Source: Tillus elongatus
Lineage: Eukaryota > Arthropoda > Insecta > Coleoptera > Cleridae
Direction of reading: 5' to 3'
Assembly (NCBI GenBank): GCA_964006375.1
Contig: OZ023265.1
Location: 157,670,118 to 157,734,117, forward strand
DNA: 64,000 bases
Part shown: positions 50,951 to 63,893 of the stretch, one piece after another
Layout: each line of letters opens with the position of its first letter
How positions within the stretch are numbered: position 1 is the stretch's first letter
Notes under the pieces: generated by a model
What the model was told of the DNA's origin: nothing
The model's database searches: none
What the model saw: only the letters and a program-made list of their open reading frames with translations
Made by a program: the position numbers and the translations under genes

Positions 50951-52738
50951 GACATCAAACTCAACTTTGTCACATCAGCCCCTTAAAGGTGGTGATAACA
51001 GCCCTTATGTTTTAAATCAGAAACATCATTTAAAAACTCTTTCTTTTCGGAATTCAGCACACTAATTTTTTTGGAAGTTTTATCAACTCGTTTAAATATT
51101 ATTCACAGTTGAAGATGCAAAAACGCATTTTACTCATTCCGATAAGAAATGTGCTGATAGGCAATATTTTGTTGGTTTGTAAACAAAAAATTGACTATCA
51201 GAACATTTCTTATCGTAATGAGAGAAATGCGGTTTATTATTTCAGTTTATCTGTCGGTTTGACACTTGATAGTACCACCGAAAATTAATTTCACAATGGT
51301 GTATTCTGTAGAAGAAAGAGTTGAAATAATTGCTTTTTTTCCAAAAACGATGACTGTGCCAACCGTACCGCAAATTTGTTTAGTGAACGACATCCGAACA
51401 GACATGTTAACAGAAAATACATTTTGGAGTTAGTTGCAAAATTTCAACAGAGTGGTTCAGTAGCCAACAAAAAACGGGATCCTGAACGTGAATTTCCGGT
51501 TAGAAATGAGACTACTGAGATTGAAGTTTCAGGACAAATTGCTGCAGACCCAACTTTGAGCACGAGAAAATTGGTCACTGTTTCAAACATCAAAAGAAGA
51601 ACTATTCAGCGAATATTGAAGCATCGTAAATTTCACCCGTATAAAATTCATCTTGTACAACAACTGAATGAAGATGATTTTGATCGGCGGCTGGAGTTTT
51701 GTGAAGTTATGACTGCACGAATAGCTGATAACTGAAAATTTCTGTTCAATATCTGTTTTTCAGACGAGTGTACGTTTTTATTAAACTATACAGTCAATCG
51801 TCATTATTGTCGTTATTGGGCAGATAATAATCCAAGAAATCTTCACTAAGTCCACACTCAAACTCCACAGAAATTGAATGTCTTGACTGGCAGTTTTGGA
51901 GACCGTTTAATCGGACCAATTTTTCTTGATGACAATTTGAGTGGCGAAACGTATTTGGAGTTACTAGAAGATATCGTTTACCCTATACTAATTGACATTG
52001 TTGAAAATGATGATCGCTATTAAGAAAATCAATTAGTGTTTCAACAATATGGAGCTCCTCCACATTTTTCACAACGTGTTAGGAAGTTTTGAACAGAGAG
52101 TTTCCAGGACAATGGATTTGGCGTAGAGGTGCTATTGAGTGGCCCCTAGATTACCGGATTTAACTCCTTAAGTCTCCTTTCTATGGGGCCATTAAAATAG
52201 TAGAAGTTACGCAACAGAACTGGAGTCTCTGGAAGAATTACGACGACGCATTGTTGAAGAATGCCGTCTAATAACTCCACAAATGCTCCAGAATGTCAGA
52301 GCTCGTTTTGAACAAAAGTTGTACTTTTGTATGGAACTGGTCGTCAACAATTTCAACACTTACGTAACTGAATAAACATTTTTGAACGTTTGGTTTTGTT
52401 TTTTAGTTTTTTTTCAACGAAAAATTGACTAATTAGTGCATTTTTTATCACAAGGAATGAAATACATTCTTGCAAATCCAACTGTGAATAATTTCTAAAC
52501 GAGTTGATAAAACTTCCAAAAAAATTAGTGTGCTGAATCCAGAAAAGAAGTAACACTTGTCCCATGTTCCCCATTTAAAATATAAGGGTTGCTATCACCA
52601 CCCTTAAGGGGTTGATGTGACAAAGTTGAGTTTCATGTCAAAACATATCCCCCTCAATATTAAACTTGAAGTGTTTCAGCGTTATTTAAAAAAAATATCT
52701 GAACGCAAAGCGGTCTGTTTCGTTTTCAATGCGCCGTC

Positions 52739-52743
<5 letters not shown>
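50951..52743 (+). mobile_element. Second DDE transposon, left end truncated
   Basis: Inverted arms: CTCAACTTTGTCACATCAGC at about 50961 pairs with the GGTTGATGTGACAAAGTTGAG region near 52610-52630. TTTTTGGAAGTTTTATCAAC (about 51070) pairs with GTTGATAAAACTTCC (about 52503). The right arm continues about 110 bp further to CGCCGTCCTG followed by TA at 52743. The left arm lacks this outer part, so the element lost its left terminus. It encodes a broken transposase. Confidence 0.8.
51296..52375 (+). pseudogene. DDE transposase (mariner superfamily), second family
   Basis: Starts at the ATG at 51296 (MVYSVEERVEII). A frameshift near 51340 leads into LFSERHPNRHVNRKYILELV, QQSGSVANKK and TLSTRKLVTVSNIKRRTIQRI, the DNA-binding half. 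A stop near 51735 precedes the catalytic part. The first Asp is in CFSDECTF. The second site reads FQQYGAPPHFS, with Tyr where relatives have Asp. The third is in LPDLTP. The C-terminus NNFNTYVTE ends at 52375. The layout resembles the transposase at 37.4-38.5 kb, but the sequence is clearly a different family. At least five stops or shifts and the Asp-to-Tyr change make it dead. Confidence 0.83.

Positions 52744-52815
<72 letters not shown>
52742..52815. repeat. (TA)n microsatellite
   Basis: Begins exactly at the right end of the second DDE transposon. Confidence 0.97.
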
Positions 52816-52818
<3 letters not shown>

Positions 52819-52905
52819 TATAACTGAACCCGGATATGTGTTTTATGTTTTAGGAGGCCTAGTTCTTGCCCATTTGAAGAAATGATAAAAATTCAAAAGA
52901 ATTTA
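52816..52905 (-). mobile_element. R1 head fragment (minus)
   Basis: AACTGAACCCGGATATGTGT and GCCCATTTGAAGAAATGAT, the inverse head, next to the TA array. Confidence 0.55.
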
Positions 52906-54270
52906 CTAGTTTTATGGGTAACGTTGGACGTTATTTACGTGCACCAGAAACTAAGGTTAAAATTATATTACAAACCCCAACTGTCTGGTTTTGCGGAACG
53001 TTAATTAGAACTAATTGATCTACTGCTGTAAGTTTGCAACTTTGAAAAATATGGGTTTTATTACTTCAATGTGCTGTAAGAACGAAAATAAAAGAAAATC
53101 ATTTCATTTACTTGTAGCCGAGTCGTTTAACTAGAAAAGTTTACTGAATAAAATTGATGTTAATTTTAGCGGGTCTTCATTAAAGTTAACATCTGCGGTG
53201 CAGCAGTTGGCGGACAAAGGTTGCCATTCATTAATTAGACCAGAAATCGATGTTTCTGGATGTAGCAGACAACGGTTTTACAGCAAAATGCATTGTAAAT
53301 TATCCTAAGCTCATGAAAATCCCCACTGAAATAAGTTTCGTAGGTCAGAGTTGGTGAAAATTCTAATTATAATCCATGTTTTTGGATTTAAAAGGCAACG
53401 CTTTTACGGTAAAATGCATTGCGAATTGTTCTGAACCCTTGAAAATTCTCCCTAAAATAATTTTCGTAGGTCAGAGTTGATAAAAATTCGAATTATAATT
53501 TACAAATGTCAGAAAAGTTTGGACGAAGCACATGCGCTTTAGTAGCTAATTTTCATACGTTTTTTAAAACACACCGCAACTTAGTTCATCTCCTCAGTAT
53601 ATCCAAGCAGCTGTTGAAACTTATTTATGGTCAATTTAGGTACCTGCTTTTATAATCAATTCACTCCAAAGCATTTTATTTTTTTTATGAATTCAACATT
53701 TGACATCGACTAAATTATTTAGTATATCCATCTTTGTTTATTCTATTTAGTTTTGTGTCGCACAGTAATGTTATTAACAACAAGGAACCTGGGTCTGACA
53801 AATGTTTATGGTGAATTGTGTTCTCCAGAGTGTGCTTGTTAGTGCTAGTTACAAGTTTCTATCTTTAGTTAGTCCCTCCAAAACATTTGATTTTTTATTA
53901 TTAATTAATTATGAAAAGAAATTCAAATCGTGTGATATGCCATAGCCTAGAAACACTGACTCTAATTTTTAATATATTAATCTTTGAGTATTTTATTTAA
54001 GTTCATACTGCACAGTGAGGTCTTTTTTCAACAACAACAAATATCGTTTGCGCAATGTTTAAAATTATGTTGAATTTTATTTCAGAAAAACTTGGACTAC
54101 AATTATACAACAAAACTAAATTTTGGCAAATAGCATCCGTATTTAGTGAAAATATATAAGTTATGCATTATTAAAAAAGCCATTAGCCATTAGCCAAATA
54201 TATAAGTTAAATTCCATAAGAATAAATTTCCAAGTTTAAAGATTACAAAAAAAACTATTGAAAAACTTAA
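52906..54270. other. Mostly unassigned; degenerate tandem pair and repeat T scrap
   Basis: Two ~126 bp imperfect units start at 53251 and 53377 (both contain AAAATGCATTG and TTTCGTAGGTCAGAGTTG). An R2-like terminus, TTGGACGAAGCACATGCGCT, is at about 53517. A repeat T relative lies near 53830. No gene. Confidence 0.5.
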
Positions 54271-54399
54271 CTCTTAGAACTGGCCAACGAGCTTTGCTTT
54301 AGAAAAGAATTTTTCAGTAAAGTCGAACAAACCTGAAGTCTCTGCGTAGCGAGCAAGTTTAAAAAAAACCAATTTTTTTTGTTTATATGCCCATAATAT

Positions 54400-55012
<613 letters not shown>

Positions 55013-55145
55013 AACATATAAAAATTGAAACTGTCCCTGGATATCGGTTCTTGTAAGCCTAGTTCGCGCTCATTTGCAGACATTTTTTCAAAATTCAAAA
55101 GTCATAATCTCCTAAATGGTGAATTTTTTTATGAAAATTCTCTAA
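55013..55145 (-). mobile_element. R1 head fragment (minus)
   Basis: AAATTGAAACTGTCCCTGGA, CTAGTTCGCGCTCATTTGCA, AAAGTCATAATCTCC, then a hairpin-like GTGAATTTTTTTATGAAAAT. Confidence 0.6.
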
Positions 55146-55346
55146 AATTAAATATAGATTAATTAAAAGCAGACTTTAAAGACACCAATAATATGTAACT
55201 AATCCTAGATTCATTGAGCTATCAACTAATCTATAAAAAAACTACTTACGAGCTATGGGTTATTACTCGCTGGGCATACGTACCTGAAAACAAAATATTT
55301 ATATTAAAAAAGGGTAAACAGACTGAAGAAACCAATTATAAATAAT

Positions 55347-55525
55347 GTTTTTTTTAATGACATTCTTAATGGCTGCGGCATCTCAGGCCATTAGCACATT
55401 CATTCCCAACTCTTCATTGATTTTACCAATTTTACAGATAAGGTCAACTTCTCGCTGGCCCACCCGGGGATCGAACCCGGGACCTCTCGCTTAGCAGGCC
55501 GACACCTAGCAACCTGTGTAACGAG
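55347..55525 (-). mobile_element. SINE-2, tRNA-derived (minus)
   Basis: On the minus strand a tRNA-like head contains GGCCTGCTAAGCGAGAGGTC and box B GGTTCGATCCC (plus 55467-55477). A ~110 bp body (TGCTAATGGCCTGAGATGCC) and an A-rich tail (plus T-run at 55348-55355) follow. It lacks a full tRNA fold and a clean acceptor end, so I call it a SINE, not a tRNA gene. Its sequence is unrelated to SINE-1. Confidence 0.65.
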
Positions 55526-56064
55526 GGTGTTCCAATGTTCTTTTAATTGCAATACATTTTGAAGTTAACAGAAAAAATCTACCTAAATGCATTTTCAAAA
55601 ATGTCCTCTATTGATCTTATGCTGACTTAAAAGTGTAGGTTAAAACTCAAATTTTTCTTATTTTTTAAATTTGTATAGAAAGTAGCATAACATATCTGAC
55701 ACATGGACGCAAAATTCCATGAGAGAAGCGGATTGGTTCTTAAGTTTAAAAGCGCAACCCAGAACTTGCAATCCGCTATGCTCAATCCACAAGTCTTTCC
55801 ACATTAACAGGTTCCAACGTCACGAATATGAAGCTTCTTTATGACAACCTAGCTAATGTAATGAACATGTACATATTTAAACCAAGAAACGAAACAGGGG
55901 TTAATTTTATTATCTTCCACTATTTTGAATAACTAATTGACTAATTTATAATGTTTCCTTTCTACATAAATTTTGTTTGTATATATTTTTTTAATCTTTT
56001 TTATTATTTTTGTTTTAGTTTTTTTGCGCATGCGCATAACTTTTTTTTATCTTTTTTTTTCTTT
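55526..56064. other. Unassigned DNA
   Basis: No supported feature. Confidence 0.5.
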
Positions 56065-56195
56065 TTAGTGAATTTTCTTAAAAAAAATTCACTAATGAGG
56101 AGATCCCGACTTTTGAATTTTGAAAAAATTTCTTCAAATGAGCGCTAATTAGGCCCCCCAGAACACATATCCGGGGTCGGTTTAAATTTTTATAT

Positions 56196-56379
<184 letters not shown>

Positions 56380-56422
56380 CACACCGATAACTCAAAAAAT
56401 AATGGCCCGATTTTGATTAAAT

Positions 56423-56998
56423 TTGGTGAATAAATTCCTTTTGCAAATGGCTTGGATAAGTTCGTTAGCCAGGAAAATCGGTCCAGGTTTTCCCGGAAAA
56501 TTTTGTGTTTTCTTTCGAAAAAAATTTATATCTCCGGAATTAACAAAGTAAGGGCAACCAAATTTCATATGCGGATTTATTTCATTATAGGCAAGTTACC
56601 TATTAAAATTTAGCTCCGTAGGTTAAAGGATAAAAAAGTTACAGGCATTCAAAGAAAAATAAATTTGGATTTTCCTCAAAACGTCAAAATTGCGATTTTA
56701 AACGTCAAAATTGGTGAGTACATTCCTTTCGCAAGTCGCTTGGATAACAATTGTTAGCCAGGAAAATCCGCCGAGGTTTTCCCGGAAAAATTTGTGTTTT
56801 CTTTCGCAAAATATTTATATCTCCAAAATTAACAAAGTAAGGGCAACCAAATTTGGTAAGCTGGTTTATATCGTTATAGGGTGCCACCTACCAAAATTTA
56901 GCTCTGTAGATCAAAAGACAAAAAAGTTATGGGCATTTAAAGAAAAATAAATTGGGGGTTTCCTCAAAACGTCAAAGTGACAATTGAAAACGTCAAAA
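56423..56998. repeat. 288-bp tandem duplication inside R1 body
   Basis: TTGGTGAATAAATTCCTTTT at 56423 and TTGGTGAGTACATTCCTTTC at 56711 start two imperfect copies. Each contains AGGTTTTCCCGGAAAA and AACAAAGTAAGGGCAACC. Confidence 0.8.
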
Positions 56999-57457
56999 TT
57001 CGCAACATTTAGGCAAATAACTTGAATCTAATACGACCTATGGAAAGAAAATGTCTCAAGAAGAATGTTTTACATACACCGAACTCTTAGTTTCAACCGT
57101 CATTGTCCTTCATTTTACTAAAATATTTCCAGAAAATTCATTTCTAATAGACCCTTTCTCTGATGCTTGGCAGTAGCCTTAGCTATAGAGTTTATTGTTT
57201 AATGGTATATAATTTTTGTCGAATTTTCGTAAAAAAATCAATAAAGCTCAATATATTCGTTATTATACAAGATATGAAAAAATATTGTATACATTAATTA
57301 TACGGTGTTTTGAGCTACATCTTAAAAAATTATTGCGACAATCACAGGGTGGCCCATAAGTCGTTGGTGATACAAATAATTGTTTTTTTGTCGAAAACGC
57401 CTTATATTTTTGCATTTTCCATCGAAATATAATGCATGTTTGTAAGTTAAGAAATTC

Positions 57458-57812
57458 TGGAGGCAGCAAGTGCGTTGTGGTTGCGAATTTTGATTAAATA
57501 CTTCATATTTGAAAAGCTCAATTTGCTATTAACCTATAAGGTTGACCAGGAAACGGATTTTTTCAGTAACACTTTTGGTTTACTTTTGGAAATTTCTGTA
57601 CGTTTTCAAACAATCAAGTTATTTTGATGAAACATGGCACATTGTTTTTACTATATATGATATACTGGTAATCAAATTTGATGCCTGCTTTTTCTATATA
57701 GGTTATACTGGTAACCAAAATTGATGTCTGCTTTCTTAAAAAGAAAACACACATATTTGCAATAAAAACATTTTAATGAAAATTCACTACCATAACGCAC
57801 TTGCTGCGTCCC
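57458..57812. mobile_element. R2 copy
   Basis: Ends TGGAGGCAGCAAGTGCGTTG and the inverse end ACGCACTTGCTGCGTCC. A short duplication of TATATGATATACTGGTAATC / TATAGGTTATACTGGTAACC makes it about 50 bp longer than other copies. Confidence 0.7.
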
Positions 57813-58023
57813 GAGATTTTTAAATTATTATATAGGATGATGGGACACTGTGCGTCCAAAGACCTGCCAGGACGGCTTTGAGCAAACTACACTGGGCCTG
57901 GGTTTCATGCAGGTAGGTAAATTTACAAAGCAGTGGATTACAAAGGAGCCATACTTATTATAACGGACAATAGTTATTAATCACATTTTACATTATATAA
58001 TATCACAATAAAAACAAACTTAA

Positions 58024-58610
58024 CTACAGTTGTAGTCTAATTTCTTTGAAGAATCTATACGAAATCGTTATTATACGTTTTGACTTTCGCATCAATAGCT
58101 GATTTAAAGAATATGGCATCCTGATATTTTTATAGGTTATTTGTGTGATAGATGTTATTAATTTCAGTCGCAAGTTTTGATGCCGTGGACACACAAATAT
58201 GATATGATTTAAATCAGCCACTGTTACGTTGTCACAATCACAAGCTGGAGATCTTATTACAACGATTTTATTTAAATCAGCCGGGAACTGGCCACGGTTG
58301 AATTTCAGTCTTGTTATGATTGTCGTCAATGCTTTGTTATTCCCCGATTACATGTAAAAATCTTGTGCAGTAGGTTAGTTAGGGTGGGGTACTTTGTATG
58401 GGTTATTTGTTTGTAAACAGTAACCTTTCCATTCTTCGTTTTTTTATGTTGTTTTTGACTAATTAATGGATAAGATAGCGTTGCACACTCTTTATATGGT
58501 ACCGTTTCCTTGTATGTGTCGTAGTCATCGATACTTTGTTTGGCCAGCACATCAGCAAGTTCATTACCCCGATTTCCGAAGTTCTTCTATCCTAGGAAAA
58601 GCTACATTGC
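58024..58610 (-). pseudogene. LINE-E RNase H end and terminal domain
   Basis: GNRGNELADVLAKQSIDDYD (58595-58535) is the last RNase H motif, the usual GNExAD. It is followed by TVYKQITHTKYPTLTN. After a frame change near 58326 come TRLKFNRGQFPADLNK, CDCDNVTVADLNHIIFVCPR and the C-terminus FFKEIRLQL at 58024. The fragment at 6855-7149 is a close relative. Inactive because the RNase H domain is split. Confidence 0.8.
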
Positions 58611-58611
58611 C

Positions 58612-59530
58612 TTGTTTTTTTTAACCGACTTCAAAAAAATGAGGAGGTATTCAATTCGACTGTCTTTTTTTATGTGTGTGTTCATAGAACAGATGATATC
58701 TCATAACGGCCCTAATGGCCTTAAAAACATAATTAGTAAAAACACCAAAATAATTAGTACAAGTAGTTCAGTTTAAATTCTGTAAGGAAGTTATGTAAAC
58801 ATTTCAATGAATCAGAGGTCAACACTGTATGGATTGACATTGAAATTATCACGTTCAGCATATAAACAATAACAAATGAATTTGTAAGATAGACAGGAAT
58901 GTTATAGTCAGCAAGGTTAAGAATCAAAATATGTTATTGTTTGGTAAATATAAAGGAGATTCATTGTAGTAAGAAAATATAGTTAATTAAACACCGTTCA
59001 AAAATGTAGACGGAAAATATATCGTTCATTTAAAAAAGCTTCTGAAATGTAGTCGGTTAAATAACGCCACGATAATTTAATTATGTAAACACTGTTAACA
59101 TTAATAGTCAAGATAACCATACCTAAGTAAGTTTCTCTTATTCAATTTGTTATATCGTTATTACTATTGTTTATTAAGTTTTGTGTTTTAACATATGTGC
59201 TTCGTTCCTACATTTTATTCTTATAATTAACCACCGCTTCCACCCTTAAACAGTGTGTTACCTCAGAACTTTTTTCTAGGTGAACCGATTTTGACTATTG
59301 TTTTTCTATTTAAAAGATGGTGTTTCTTATGTGGTCCCATCTAAATTTGATCAAGATCTGCCCAGTAGTTTTTGAGTTATCCTAAATTTACCTCCGATAG
59401 CACGTTAACAAATGGTGGCAGCGCGATATGAATTTGTGAGTTGTCTCTAGTGAAGTCGCTTTTCTATTTTTTTACCTTTTGACTTGTTTGTTATTTTATC
59501 ACATAAGTCTATTATACTAACAATGATCTC
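58612..59530 (-). mobile_element. Interspersed repeat inserted in LINE-E
   Basis: The plus strand starts TTTTTTTTAACCGACTTC (the inverse reads GAAGTCGGTTAAAAAAAA, a poly-A-like end). It includes GAGGAGGTATTCAATTCGAC, GGTGAACCGATTTTGACTAT and TGGTCCCATCTAAATTTGAT, and AACAAATGGTGGCAGCGCGA. These blocks resemble, from memory, an abundant repeat in moths and other insects. I cannot name its class. The right boundary is approximate. Confidence 0.55.
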
Positions 59531-60030
59531 ATTATTTCCGCAGTAAGATTCTCCTTTACTTCTCATTGCTATTGGGAAGGATTGTGAGTATGATGGCTTT
59601 TAATTTATCATTACTGAGTATCCACTGTAGTGACTCTTGTATGGCTGTTAGTTCTGCGGTGTATATTGAAGCCAAATATGGAAGTTTAATTTTCTTGCTT
59701 ATCTTCAGTTGAGATACGTGATGCACACCCTGCACCATTTTCTGTTTTTGAGCCATCAATATAAATATGGAGGTGTTCTGGATACTTTTCTAATATTTAT
59801 TTTACGCCAGCTAGCACTAAATCTGGCATTTATTTATACTTGGGTATCATGACAGTATGGTCATTGCGGTAAATCCTGTAGTCTTTTTTGTACACTAGTA
59901 GTTTTTCAGGTAGGTACTTGAAAAAATGTTTCAGATATCATAGTTTCCCTATAAGCATCTACCAGTGGCGTGCTTCTTTTATTTTGCCTGTTGCAGATAA
60001 GGTATTTTTGTCAATAATTCAGGAAATCTG
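59531..60030 (-). pseudogene. LINE-E RNase H start and upstream region
   Basis: From about 60000, YRETMISETFFKYLPEKLLV and RIYRNDHTVMIPKYK lead into the first RNase H Asp in HIYIDGSKTENGAG. YTAELTAIQESLQW then carries the catalytic Glu. The third motif is disturbed at LKAIILTILPNSN, probably a frameshift. The sequence is cut at about 59531 by the inserted repeat. Confidence 0.75.
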
Positions 60031-60389
60031 ACTCTAATTTTTTACACATATTTACCTGCCAATAAATAAAAATAATATATACATATTCCCGATGGCTAAA
60101 TGTGGCAGGCTTTGAAATTTACATTTTCACTGAATTCACGTAAATTTTTACAGAATATAGATAGAAAACGGTCGTTTTACTTTATAAACTTCAAAATTAA
60201 TGTGGCAATTAGACATTTTATAATTGAATGCAAGGCCTGCCTACTCAAAATAAAATAGCAACTATTAATAAAAGAAACCTATCAGCACCAACAGTAGTGG
60301 GATTTATTTTTCCTGATTAAAATTGTGTAATATCTCAGTAACGTTTAATATTTGATAATATGTTTATTTTTTTCCTCACAAATCACCGT

Positions 60390-61473
60390 GGATAGCACTA
60401 AGCTAAGACCGATTTTAATGAAATTTGGTACGTACCTTCTTTTTGTGGCTTGGATAAGTTCGTTAGCCAGGAAAATAGGACCAGTTTTTCCGGGAAAATT
60501 TTCGTATCACCGGAAACAACAGAGCTATGACAACCAAATTTGACATATACGTTTCTACTATCCAACTTACCCTACGTGCCAAAATTCAGATCTCTAAGTT
60601 GAAACGAAAAAAGTTATAGGCATTTTAAGAAAAACAATTGGGTGCCACTGGTGATCACGGGAAAGCACAAGAACAAAGTATTTTGTGTGATTAACAAAAC
60701 CAATTGAATATTACATCCAAAGGTTAAGTTTTAAGTAATAGCAGAAAAAATATTTTGAAAATTTGATAATTTTTCTTCTTTAAACGTCAAAGTCGCGATT
60801 TAAAACGTCAAAATTTGCAAGTTTCAGACAACGTATTTGGAAAAAATACGGATTTCTTAGACAATATATCGTAATAGGTGTGTTTTATAAAGCCATTAGA
60901 TTGGTACGTCCATTCTTTTTGTATGTGGCTTGGATAAGTTCGTTAGCCAGGAAAATCAGACCAGTTTTTCCGGGAAAATTTTCGTATCACCGAAAACAAC
61001 AGAGCTATGACAACCAAATTTGACATATACGTTTCTACTATCCAACTTACACTACGTGCCAAAATTCAGATCTCTAACTTGAAAGGAAAACAGTTATAGG
61101 CATTTTAAGGAAAATAATTTGGGTGCCACTGGTGATCACAGGAAAGCACACGAACAAAGTGTTTTGTGTGACTAACAAAATCAATTGAATATTACATCCA
61201 AAGGTTAGGTTTTAAGAAATAGCATAACAAATATTTTGAAAATTTGATAATTTTTCTTCTTTAAACGTCAAAGTCGCGATTTGAAACGCCAAAATATGCA
61301 ATTTTCAGACAACGTATTTAGAACAAATACGGATTTCTTAGACAATATATCGTAATAGGTGTGTTTTACAAAGTCATAAAATTCAGCTTCAACCATCATT
61401 GTCCTTCGGGTTACAAAAATCAATATCAAATAAGCCCTTTTTCTGATGCTTCGGCAGTAGTTTCAGCTCTTTT
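60390..61473 (+). mobile_element. R1 copy 14, body in two tandem units
   Basis: No head or TA core. It starts with ACCGATTTTAATGAAATTTG. Two ~476 bp units (60425-60900, 60901-61376) each contain GTTCGTTAGCCAGGAAAAT, GGTGCCACTGGTGATCAC and AACGTCAAAGTCGCGATTT. It ends before the fold-back at 61474. Confidence 0.65.
60425..61376. repeat. Tandem duplication, 2 x ~476 bp, in R1 body
   Basis: TTGGTACGTACCTTCTTTTT at 60425 and TTGGTACGTCCATTCTTTTT at 60901 begin two highly similar copies. A few substitutions separate them. Confidence 0.88.
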
Positions 61474-61696
61474 GGGGTTCTAGTTCGCGCTCATTTGAAG
61501 AAATCTTTTTAAAATTCATAAGTCGCCGTCTTCTCTATAACGATTTTTTTCTACGAAAATTTGCTAAAATAGAGACTTTTAAACCACAAACTCTATAGTT
61601 TGTTAGCAAATTTTCGTAGAAAAAAATCGTTATTGAGAAGACAGCGACTTATGAATTTTAAAAAGATTTCTTCAAATGAGCGCGAACTAGAACCCC
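61474..61696. repeat. Near-perfect inverted repeat (fold-back of R1 head)
   Basis: Arms of ~94 bp (61474-61567 and 61603-61696) with about two mismatches and a ~35 bp spacer that also partly pairs (TAGAG / CTCTA). Outer ends are GGGGTTCTAGTTCGCGC and GCGCGAACTAGAACCCC. Confidence 0.92.
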
Positions 61697-61990
61697 AAAA
61701 ACCCATATACGGGGTCAGTTTAACTTTTTGTCTGTTTACATATATACAGGGTGACCCTTTTCTACGGCAAAGCTTAACACGTTATTATACAAGATATGAT
61801 AAAAAAGTATATACGTTAATTATAGGGTATTTCGAGCTGCATCTTGTAAACTTATTTTGACATTTACAGGCTGGCCCATAAGTAGTTGGTGATACAGACT
61901 TTTTTTTAACAGAACACTCCCTTATTTTATTGCATTTTTCTGTTTTACAGGGAATTATAATGCATGTTTGTAAGAAAAAAATTTGATATC
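61697..61990 (+). mobile_element. R1 tail block without R2
   Basis: ATATACAGGGTGACCCTTTT, CTACGGCAAAGCTTAACACG and CTGGCCCATAAGTAGTTGGT. It ends AATGCATGTTTGTAAGAAAA, where other copies continue into R2. Here it is followed by unrelated DNA. Confidence 0.55.
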
Positions 61991-62489
61991 GTTCATCGTT
62001 TTTGAGTTATTTCAATTGTTTTGCAACCTTTCACGTTTTTGCACATATATAAAACACGTATCACAAATTGTGAAACGGAGTTTTTATCAATAGATAGCGG
62101 AACCCCATGGAAATGACGCATTCCGAAAGTTTTTGTTTGCATTAATCGTCGAAAAAATTGAGCTACCGTATACAGGCGCTCTCAAATAGTAGCTGAATCT
62201 TAAAAGTTTTTGTAGAAATGTTTTTAGTGTTTCTGTGGAACTTATTTTTGGAAAATTTTTGTGATATGTTGGTAATTAATAATAAATGTTTAGTAAGGTA
62301 TTGTAAAAAAAAAGTTGTCGAATTTTTGTGAAAAATATGATTTTGTGTAATGTTACTGAAGGCAATTTCTGTACAAATAATGGTGATTTTCTGTAAGAGA
62401 AATTGTTGCAAATTTTCATTATATATTTTTTTCAATGTTTGTCCTAAAGCTGTTTGTGAATAATTATATCTTGGCAGGTGTGTAAACAG

Positions 62490-62728
62490 CTTAAAAAGGT
62501 TCGTTGGCCGGGAAAATCGGACCAGTTTTTCCTAGAATTTTTAAAGTTTATTTTCGGAAAATGTTTGTACTTTCTGAACCAACAAAGCTATTTTTATGAA
62601 ATACGGTAAATTATTACTAATATATAGGTTATACTGCCAACCAAATGTCCTTCTTTCAAAAACAAGACATATTTGCCATTGAAAACATTTTTACGAAAAT
62701 TCACTACCATAACGCACTTGTTGCGTCC
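62490..62728 (+). mobile_element. R2 right part, 5'-truncated
   Basis: TTCGTTGGCCGGGAAAATCG, AGGTTATACTGCCAACCAAA, then AAAATTCACTACCATAACGC, ending ACTTGTTGCGTCC at 62728. Confidence 0.65.
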
Positions 62729-62799
62729 AGACTTTTTATTATTTTTTAAATTAAATATATTACGTTGACATTTATAAACTTCTGACACTCCTATACATA

Positions 62800-62875
62800 A
62801 GTTAAAATGAAATACAGATGTAGAAACATATTCTCTGGCTTCAAAAGTGCTTGTTTTAGTCTCTGTAATCGGCCA
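62800..62875 (-). repeat. S repeat copy 7, truncated
   Basis: TACAGATGTAGAAACATATT, CTCTGGCTTCAAAAGTGCTT and GTCTCTGTAATCGGCC. Confidence 0.5.
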
Positions 62876-63205
62876 TTGATCATGTTTTTTTTAGCGCATA
62901 GTAGGCGACTATCACAAACCCATTTTTGACTCTCTTCTTGTCACAAAAATGCATCTTGATGTGATTGGTTGTTCCTATAAGCTTTCGGACAAAATTACCT
63001 ATATTATCTCATGAAGAAATAAGAGATATTGTTTGCTTTTATGCACTATCATATCTGCCGTAGGACGTGCAGAATGTGTGCTAAAAGCATTCATAGATGA
63101 CAGAGAGATCATAAAATATCCAAAAAAACTTTATGACAGATATTCTGATAGCAACAGTAGCGGCTCGTGCCTTAATGCATTGGGGGTGCGCAAGAAAAAA
63201 AAGTT

Positions 63206-63893
<688 letters not shown>

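Larger units (their letters stand above)
57960..60030 (-). mobile_element. LINE-E: RNase H-bearing non-LTR element, split
   Basis: Minus-strand reading from about 60030 gives a pre-RNase H region, RNase H, then the terminal domain to 58024 and a 3' UTR. About 0.9 kb of foreign repeat interrupts RNase H at 58612-59530. RNase H after RT is typical of I, R1 and LOA-type LINEs. The RT itself is not in the window. Confidence 0.78.

Noticed and set aside
55440..55525. tRNA-Ser(GCT)-like gene on the minus strand
   Set aside because: A GCT triplet and a box B are visible, but the 5' half does not fold as a tRNA and the sequence continues into a SINE-like body with an A-rich tail.
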